Shown: one piece after another, positions 55,743 to 64,000 of the stretch | How the letters are laid out: each line of letters starts with the position of its first letter | Numbering within the stretch: position 1 is the first letter of the stretch | Assembly (NCBI GenBank): GCA_947561395.2 | Contig: OX387182.1 | Location: 40,541,949-40,605,948 of the forward strand | DNA from: Buxus sempervirens | Lineage: Eukaryota > Streptophyta > Magnoliopsida > Buxales > Buxaceae | DNA: 64,000 bases | Direction: 5' to 3' | Translations under genes and position numbers: made by a program | Notes under the pieces: generated by a model | Told to the model about the DNA's origin: nothing | Databases searched by the model: none | What the model saw: only the letters and a program-made list of their open reading frames with translations

Positions 55743-55800
55743 TCAGGTGATTGTGAGGCTGGATTTAAATAATAGGTTAGAACAGTGACACGTTTACGGT

Positions 55801-55894
55801 GGTGTGCAGTCTGGCTTGGATTACAGCAGATTGTAGATTTTTTTCCATTGGTGTGCAGTCTGGCTTGGATTACAGCTGATTGTAGATTTTTTTC
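55801..55894. repeat. 49-bp tandem duplication upstream of CHL27
   Basis: Two copies (from 55801 and 55850) share ggtgtgcagtctggcttgga, ttacagc and gattgtagatttttttc with one or two differences. They lie 60-150 bp upstream of the G-box on the promoter side. Confidence 0.9.
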
Positions 55895-57360
55895 GATTTT
55901 GCCTAATAAAAGTTTTTTCCGTGGAATGTCCGAAATTGGGCCGGCGGTTCGGATTTTATCCGAATCCAATCCAAAAATGTCGAATTATAACCGAGATTCG
56001 AATATAACTGTGGAATTTCGGGTTGGATAGAATTCGGATTCGGATTCTAATTTGCCCATGTCCAATTTGAATAAGATCTGAACAGAAATCAATATACTAT
56101 ACACAACCGCAGACCAAAGACAGGTCAGACCGTTTGTAAACTTTGTATAAACCACAATAATCGAAAGATTCAGCGCTTGTGAGAAATCGATTTGCCCTAT
56201 CCTTTGCGAATTCGGGTTTAGTTTCCGATCTGTCGAATATCGAATTCAAATTATGTATATGTATTTAGTTTAGAATTCAAATTCAAGTATAAAAGATCTG
56301 TCGGATTTCAGATCGAATTTGCATATCAGAGTTTATTTTGTTCAAATTCGAATCAAAGTTGATCCATCCCATAGTCGACCCATTGCCAACCCTAGTCCCA
56401 ACTATTCTTACCACTAGGTAATGAGAGTGTGAAACGAGAAATTCCATCCTAACCGGTGATTTCACGGAACCACCGGATTTTGATTCTACAGGAAATGCTT
56501 TCCTAGGTAATATCTTCTACTTTCCCAAAATATTTTTATTTGCTTTCAGTGGTGAAACTAATCATTAATTACTCCGGATTTGTGATGATTTTGGTAAGGA
56601 ATTTTTTTTTGGTAAATTTTGGTAAGGAATTTTACTACTACTGTTTTTTTGCCACGTAAATTAACGAAAAATTCCACTTCACGTGGGATTTCTGAGTTTT
56701 TTTGTTTTCAAATAAAAAGCGAATCATCGCATTCAATCTAAGCACTAGCGCAGGATTTTGATGATGATGTAAAAGAATATTCATAAGTTTGTGGACTCTA
56801 CGAGGGAAGCTTTAGATTTACTAGAAAGACAAGATGTTTTACCTGTGCACTGGAGCAATTTGTTTAAATAAGATATCAATAAATAATTTAAAATATCTTT
56901 TCAATTTCATATTTTAAATTATTATTAATTAATTTAAATTAGCTGTTTTCCTATTATATATATTATTTTCGGTAAATGGAAAACATTAATGAATTAAAAA
57001 AATTGTCTACAGGATCCAATGGCTTCCTCCCATGCTACTTTGAGAATCACTCTAGGACTCGTTCCTTCTTCAAATACCCAATCACCATTTTCGTGGGCTT
57101 TATTAGCTAGCTAACCTATCTTGTTCCTATATCTTTAGTTTTTTAAAACTATGTTTCCTAATTTTTTCCCTTATATTCGTCCCTATGTTTCTTATATTAA
57201 GTAACATATTTTTTAACCATAATATTAACATATGTTTAATATATATGTTTAGTAACATATGTTTCCTTTGTTTCATTATTTATATTTATATGTTTAAGTT
57301 AAGCATAGGAACATTTTTTTTCCTTTATTTTTCCTATGTCTCCTATATATTTTTTTCCCT
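55895..57360. other. Intergenic AT-rich DNA upstream of CHL27
   Basis: No gene seen. At 55960-56370 words such as cgaattc, attcggatt and caaattcgaat recur in both orientations, suggesting a decayed repeat. The rest is simple AT-rich DNA. Confidence 0.5.
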
Positions 57361-57625
57361 ATGGTTACGTTTGGTATGATGGACTCCATTGGAAAGAAAA
57401 AGAAATTTAAAATTCTCATAAATTCGTGCATTTGGATCATTGGAAAATGTGGGACTAGTTAAGGTAAATTACTTTTCAAAAAGAACATCATGTTTCCATA
57501 AAAAGGCTCTCAAACTTTTCAAATGAAAACATGTGAAAAGAAAGGAAAGGAAAGGAAAGAAAAGTGATATTTTACTTTTTTATTTTTTTTTCCATTGTTT
57601 TCAGCCTAACCAAACATGGCCTAGA
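57361..57625. mobile_element. MITE-like element
   Basis: ggttacgtttggta at the left and taaccaaacatggcc at the right form an imperfect 14-bp inverted repeat around about 265 bp. The interior is AT-rich and non-coding. Termini with tttggt/accaaa are common in plant hAT-type MITEs. No target duplication is confirmed. Confidence 0.4.
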
Positions 57626-58099
57626 ATTTTTCTATATTTCCTATCAGATATACGTATTTATATATCTTTTCTTTATCTTCTTGTTTTATCGTATTCCTTA
57701 TATACGTACTTATATAGTAACGTGATATTTTATTTGCTATTTTGTGACTAATATATATATTTTTTGCAATAACATATACTTGTTCCTATATCTTTATCTC
57801 CTATATTTTTTTTAATAATATATTCTTTTAGATAACATATATCTTGTTCCTATATTTTAATCCGTTAAAAATCAAGTGTCTTACTGGATAAAAAATTTAC
57901 TTACAATTTAACTCCTAGAGAGGTCATGTGGAGTGGCGTTTTAGGCTTACTTGCATGATCAAAAAAAAAGTTTTAGGCTTACTTTCAATTGTGGTATGTT
58001 GAATGTCACGTGAATAATGCTAATTACAAGAACATATCATATATATATTGTAGAATGGGATGTGTCAAGCATGGGATCGAGTTATTTAAGTGGTGCTCA
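57626..58099. other. AT-rich stretch with no gene seen
   Basis: Simple AT-rich DNA with many ttatat words. A short element-like segment from 57930 on (ttaggcttac twice) is not classifiable. Confidence 0.5.
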
Positions 58100-60847
58100 T
58101 GCAGAGAATTACTGGAGTGACAAGTATAGGAGCAGGTTTTAAACACAAACTTGGCGGCAGCTATAAAAGGAAGTTATTTTCAATTGGCAGTAGTTGGTTC
58201 GTTCATTTGTTTCATTTGGAGGTTGAGCGAACTTGCGGGAGATCAGAAAATTTAGGAAGGACCTAGGGTTTGTATAGGATCAAATCTGGAAATTCAGTGG
58301 TGATCAGAGAGAATTCAATCTGGTCATTGATCTCTGTTCAAGTGATTTGCAGAGGAGCTGGGGCAGCAATCTTCTATTTGTCCATGAGCAATAATCTCAG
58401 TTAGTTCCGCTCAATTCAGGTAAGATTAGCCTTGATTAGGATTTAATTCGTTTAATTTTAGCATTAATCGAAGAGAAATTCGGATCTGTAGAGATTTGAT
58501 CTAGAAGTCAAAAATTCTGCAGTGGAGTCTTGTGCAATCAGATCTGGAATTGATATTGATGAGCTCCACTTGAGGATTTGAGGACTTCAATCACTCGAAA
58601 TCAGCATTGAGAGGTAAGTAGCACCTCTGTTTTTCATTTGGAAGGATTTAATCGAAGAGTTAATTGTTTTGTACGAATGAACTGCTGAATTTCTGTTTAT
58701 TAGAATGCAAATGGCACCTAGATTTGTTGAGGTTGATTTCTCATTGGTATTAAATCCAAATCTGCACAAAAACAATGGTTAGAGGTGTATGAATGATTAG
58801 TAAGAGGTTTGAAAAAGAATCATAAGATCAGTCCAGGTGAAATTTTAATTGCCGGAATCAGCACCTACGTATTTTTATGAGTGCCTACTGCCCCAGGGTA
58901 GGCACCCATTGCCAGAAACAACATTTTTAAGCTGGGCGCCCAAGGCAGCCTAGGCCCCTGAGGTAGGTTCCCAGGGTAAATTTCAGCATAATGTCATTAT
59001 TTGTTTAATCCACTTAGGGTTTGATTCGTAAGGGATAATTTGAGATTGTTAGGGTACTTGGAGTGGGTGAATACTTGCTTAATTTTGGGAATAAAAAGGA
59101 AGGGTGAGTGTATACACTAATATATAACTACACAACACCCTTATTACACGAAAGACATTTAAGTAAATGTCATGTGTATTTATTGCTCCATTTACTTAAG
59201 TCTTTACATGTAAATAAGGTTTTACCCCCATTTGGAACCAATAAAAATACTCCCAAGGCCCAATTCCCAACCAATAAAAAGTCAATTTTCCAGTTCATGC
59301 CTAAATTTCCAGTTTTCCCGATTTTTACCAAAAATCCCGTTTTGAGTTTGATACCTAGATGAGTGATTTAAAAGTCTATAAAATTCCAGAACATTTGTTC
59401 ACCCTTCATTATACTACAACTAGAATTTGAGCTCGAAACTCCTTATAGGTTTGTCTAGAAAAATTATATACCCAAAAGTCAACGTTTTTCACTAAACTTA
59501 GAATATTTTTGGGGTCCAAAACTTTTTGTCTCAGAATCGATTGATTTTTGGTATGGTGACCTTATTGGGGATCCTAAGACTATTCCATTCATCCAAAATG
59601 TGTTTTGAGAATTTTACGATATGGTTTTAGGAAAATTACATTGAATTGGGTTTTCCTTTGGATTTTATGGATGAGATTTTAAACCGAATATAAAAAGGAT
59701 TTGGATTTTGGATTTGATTTGTATTTCCTCCATGTACTTGGAGAGACGGATTGAGATGCCCATGTACTTGAGTAAATGCTATACCTCCGTATACTCAGAG
59801 ATGCCCCATGTACTTGGGATGCTGATGCCTCTGTGTACTCAGAGACGCCTCGTGTACTTGGGATGATATGACTGAATTGGAAATGAGTTGTACATGCTAG
59901 ATTTCATGTTTGGTTTTGATTTTAGAGGTCAGTGGGCATAGTGTTATATGGATCCATTTTAGGAGCTAGATAGCATGAAGGATTGTTCTTTACTAGTGTA
60001 ATTCTTTGTTCACGCACGTGTTTCCACCGTGTACTCGGTAAGGCCTTATCGTGTACTCAGAAAGCTACGGCTATTACTCATTTTATCGTGTACTCAGACT
60101 ATGACTGGATAGTATATGCCAACCCTTCTCTATACTGGTTGGGTTCTCCCGCAATAAGACGATGATCGTGTACACTGCTTCGCACATAAGCCGAGAGGTG
60201 ACATAGTGGACATTGATATTACCCTAGTTAAAGGCAATCTTATTTCATGAGTTCTGCTATGACTTATTATATACTAATCGATATTATGGTTTTGACTATT
60301 AAATGAAGTCTGTTTATTTTGTTTGGATTAAGGCTAGTCTCCTTAATGTGTTTCCATCATGTACTTGATGAGGCCTTCCATGAGGGAGTGGCTGCAGTTA
60401 GACTGGATTGTTTGGAGCTAGGTCTTAACCTCTCAAAATACTCAAAGTTCATTATTATTATTGATTTGATTTACATGATGGATTCGGATTATTCGTGTTA
60501 TCGTCACTAAGATATACTTTATAACTGATTCATGTTTCAAAACTATATAAAATGTATTTGAGCATGCATGTGCTACTTACTGGTATATTTGTATCTCATT
60601 CCGTTTTATTTTGTTTTGTTTTCAGATCTTGGAGAGGACAATACTCTAGGGGTAAATGCTTGGTTCATGTGAGTTAAGCTTGAGTTATGGTATTTTATAT
60701 TTGAGCTGGATTATATTGCACTCTGATTATCTAGTTATTGTTTCATTCATGTTTTTCCTTCACTCTGATATATCGATCTTGTGTGAAAATTTAACCTTCG
60801 GAGACAAGTTATGATTTTATTACGTAACCCGGATCTAGGGCGTTACA
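58100..60847 (+). repeat. LTR-like sequence of the E class (plus-oriented)
   Basis: A TATA box (ctataaaagg, about 58161) is followed by a leader with a strong donor-like caggtaag (58418-58425), a GC-rich palindromic block (58860-58980), tandem gtacttgggatg-type words (59730-60110), an acceptor-like ttttcag near 60625 and an end at ggcgttaca (60847). About 560 bp (59100-59660) are the inverted counterpart of 63000-63540. The left boundary is uncertain. No coding sequence. Confidence 0.55.
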
Positions 60848-61755
60848 GTAGTGCCCCAAATCCGGATATATTCCTCAAGAATAATCTAAACCCGAAGTGC
60901 TAGCTCTTTGGGCCAAAAGCAACTAATATCCGGACAAAATTTAATCAATAATAATTAAATGAACATCGGAGTACGCTATCAAATTCCAATTCCATTAATA
61001 TTCTACAAATAAATCCGGAAACATGACCAACCAATCTATAATCAAATAATAATAATAAGTCTGGATAACAAGAAAACGTGAACTAACTCTCAACTCACTA
61101 ATAGACCTCAAATCAAATGATATCCTACCAATAATAAATGAATAAAAATCCTACTACAATCCATCTAATCAAAATAAAACTCCTGCATAAAATCAAAATA
61201 ACTGTCCGGATGATCAATACCATGTGGCTCTACCCCATCAGTAATGTCCTTACCAATAGGATCTGAAAACAAAACATTAAAACACGAGGTAAGATATAAA
61301 ATCCCAGTAAGTAGCAATATGCATGAATAAAAATAGTCTCATGTTGCTAACAAAAAATATAGTTTATGAGGTATAACAATTCAACAATAAACCCGGCAAA
61401 TCACAAACCAAAGCAATAAGCATATAACATTTATTTTCAAAATAAAATCAACAAGTAATTTTCTTATGAGAATCAAAACAAATACAAGTGTATGTGATTT
61501 CACAGGACTTGTGAAATATGACCACTTTGAAAGGTCAAGACCTAATCCAACAAATCTAGTCTAAGAATAAACTGTAACATATCCGGCCGTATCATCACCC
61601 TCATGGTGGAATATAAGAGACCTCACCCTCATGGTGGAAATGAAATTGCTGCAGTTCATCCCTCATGAAAGGCCTCTCCATCATAGAGGAAATGCATAAA
61701 GGAACTAGACTTTAATCCAAATAAAGATAAACAGACTTCACTAATAGTTAAACTG
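60848..61755 (-). repeat. Partial LTR-like sequence, opposite orientation
   Basis: It begins tagtgccccaaatccggata and holds gatctgaaaacaaaac and agtaagtagcaatatgcatg (about 61260-61325). It is the inverted counterpart of about 60540-60640 and a relative of 62155-62240. It is interrupted at 61756 by the start of a further LTR-like sequence. Confidence 0.5.
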
Positions 61756-64000
61756 TAGCGCCCCAGATCCGGGTCTGCCCTATCACGGCACCAACCCGTC
61801 CCCGAGACCTACTTATGGGCCCAATAGTAATCATCAGAGTGCATGATTGAAGAAGCATGGAATTTTTCCATCCAACAAAAGATCACCTATATTATAATCT
61901 TCAAAACATGATATCTAGGTGAACAAGGTACGACTAAGGCAACTAAACATTCACAAGTTCTCTCCAAAATAACAGACATGTACAAAAGATAACTCTCAAG
62001 AGTATCAGTCCAAAAATATTATTTACACCCCATATACAATCCCCAAGACAAAATACAACATCATAAAAAGAATCCTACTGGGGTAGTAGTAGTAGTCCTC
62101 GAGTCTATAGTCTGGATCTCCCTCTATGCCTGCCCCAGTGCGTAGCTCACTAGGAGGATCTGAAAACAAATCCGGTAAAACAAAACACGCGTGAGACATA
62201 AAGTCCCAGTAAGCAGCAAACATGCATGGATAGAAACAGTTTATGCAGTTTTATAACATCATGATAATATTCACAAATAAATATAGTACTAAATGTAAAC
62301 CAACACAATTCAATCGGATACGAAGTGAAATTCCAAGTCAAATATCTCAATCGAGTAACTCATGAAATCAAATCTACCAACTACGATCAAATACTCTAAG
62401 CACGTCTTGTTAGGACTCGTGGGTTGGCGTGTCTCTAAATTAGGTTAATGACCACTGTCCATTTGCCACCTACACGACTTACAGAGAGAAGCCTAGCAAG
62501 GGACATCTCAACAAGCGGAGCACCCACGTATGGGTTGGCAAGTGACAACCAAAGTAATAATCAAGGCTAGGTGGAATGCCCTATCCACTGCCAAACCAAA
62601 CCATATGAATCACAAGAATGTCCCACTGATGCCCCACGATGGGTGGTTGCCGAAGCACCTCTATGCCCCAAGAGGGCCTCACTGATACCCCACAGTGGAA
62701 AGCTGTATTGACAACAAAAATTAACGCTAACAAGCCAACACCAACACACTGCTAAACTCACTGTGGATCCATACTAAGAACAATGTCCAATTAGACGACT
62801 CACAATACAAAACAAACCAATCAAATCAAATCCATGAGTAAAACCGGTGCTCATTACAAGGCCAAGTGGAATACCCCATCCACCACCAAATCACAACATA
62901 AGCCAAGTGGAATTCCCCATCCACCGCCAGTAAAACCATAAGTCAAAAGCCTTGCCAAATCATATAAGAGTTTTTCAACATCATTTTCATAAATCCAAGC
63001 CAATCAAAACGAAGGTCATAAAATCCTCAAAACACATTTTTGGTGAGTGGGATGATCTTAAGAATCCCAAATAATTCACCATACCAAAATTCAATGGATT
63101 CTGAAACAAAAAGTTTTGGACCTCAAAAATATTCCAATTCTAGTTAAAAACGTTGACTTTTCGGCATATAATTTTACTAGACAAATCTACAAGGAATTTT
63201 ATACTCAAATTCTGGTTGTGGTCTATTGGAGAGTAAACAAATCTTCTAGAATTTTCTGGACTTCTGAATCACTCATTTAGGTGTCAAACTCAAAAAGTGG
63301 TCTTTATTGAAAATCGGGAAAACTGGAAATTTAGGCATAAACTGGAAATTCGACTTTTTATTGGTTGGGAATTGGGCCCTGAAGTATTTTTATTGGTTCC
63401 AAATGGGGGGTAAAACCTTATTTACATGTAAAGACTTAAGTAAATTGAGCAATAAATACACAGGATATTTACTTAAATGTCTTTCATGTAATAAGGGTGC
63501 TGTGCGAGAGGCCTGGGTTGTTTCGGAAAGGGTTTGAGAGAAAAAGGGTGAACAACTCAAGAAACAGGGTCCACGATTAGCCCCTGGATTAATCGCCCAG
63601 GGGCGATTAGCTCTAACGCGTGCTTGTTAAGGCCAACATGCGCGCGTTAAGAATTGACGTTCGCGCGTTGAGGTCAAAGTGAGCCAACGTTCGTGCGTTG
63701 AAGCTCGCGATTAATCGCGGGACTAATCCTGACCTTAACAAAAACTCATTTTTGATGGTTTGGCTCAGGATTAATCACGAATTTTCAGGATTAATTGCCA
63801 CCTCGGGTTTTTAAATATTTTTGACTATTTTCAAACACAAAACTCATACAATCATTCCTAACTTTTCCAAAACCAAATGGGATGATCATAAATCATCCCA
63901 ACACACTTAAAAACACATTCAAAAACAGATAATCATCCCAAATCCCAAAAACACAGTCTAACACATGAAACCTCATTCCAAACACAAAACTCAAACCAAA
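61756..64000 (-). repeat. LTR-like sequence of the E class (minus-oriented), cut by the right edge
   Basis: It begins tgtagcgccccagatccggg. It contains short inverted words (62460-62960, such as ccccacgatggg), the block 63000-63540 that mirrors 59100-59660, and a GC-rich palindromic block (63580-63780, repeats of cgcgcgttaa and gcgattaatcgc). It runs out of the window. No coding sequence. Confidence 0.55.

Noticed and set aside
61590-61690. Tandem caccctcatggtgga words as a microsatellite only
   Set aside because: The words are short inverted repeats placed as in related LTR-like sequences, so I reported them as part of that pattern instead.

Overview
The window is nuclear DNA of a flowering plant. 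It carries one complete intron-containing host gene, a plastid chlorophyll-biosynthesis enzyme on the minus strand (52494-55562). Nearly everything else is long terminal repeat (LTR) retrotransposon sequence of the Ty3/gypsy Tat/Ogre type, plus remnants of another LTR class and two small DNA-transposon-like elements. The species cannot be fixed from the sequence. The host protein strongly resembles dicot CHL27, and Ogre/Tat elements are typical of large dicot genomes.

Layout from left to right. Element A (1-12751, minus strand, cut by the left edge) is an Ogre-like element. It has a 2.4 kb LTR at 10331-12751, a tRNA-Arg-type primer site, the extra ORF1 upstream of gag, a repeat-rich leader, gag-protease and reverse transcriptase-RNase H. 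Element B (13480-24860, plus strand) is bounded by a perfect 5-bp target duplication (caagt). It has two nearly identical LTRs and codes only for gag, so it is a young non-autonomous relative. Element C (25246-45465, plus strand) has a 5' LTR, a long leader with a 77-bp tandem array, decayed gag-pro-RT, an LTR fragment lodged in pol, RNase H-integrase, a multi-block antisense gene of plant-mobile-domain type, and a 3' LTR. Its two outer LTRs share only their last 855 bp or so.

B and C appear to have landed in an older LTR-like sequence E, now in three pieces (12752-13479, 24866-25245, 45471-45632). LTR-like remnants continue to 47837. From 47838 to 51115 nothing is recognisable. A small element with perfect 11-bp terminal inverted repeats follows (51119-51439), then the host gene with a G-box and TATA-like box upstream. 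A MITE-like element lies at 57361-57625. From about 58100 to the right edge there are LTR-like sequences, two of them in opposite orientation.

One theme recurs in all the elements. Short inverted repeats whose arms change together are arranged in tandem in two places: upstream of the TATA boxes (as DNA palindromes), and in the transcribed leader before gag (as potential RNA hairpins). The same palindrome block found in one LTR also occurs just upstream of a TATA-like box for the antisense gene. These arrays and the antisense gene are the least explained features here.
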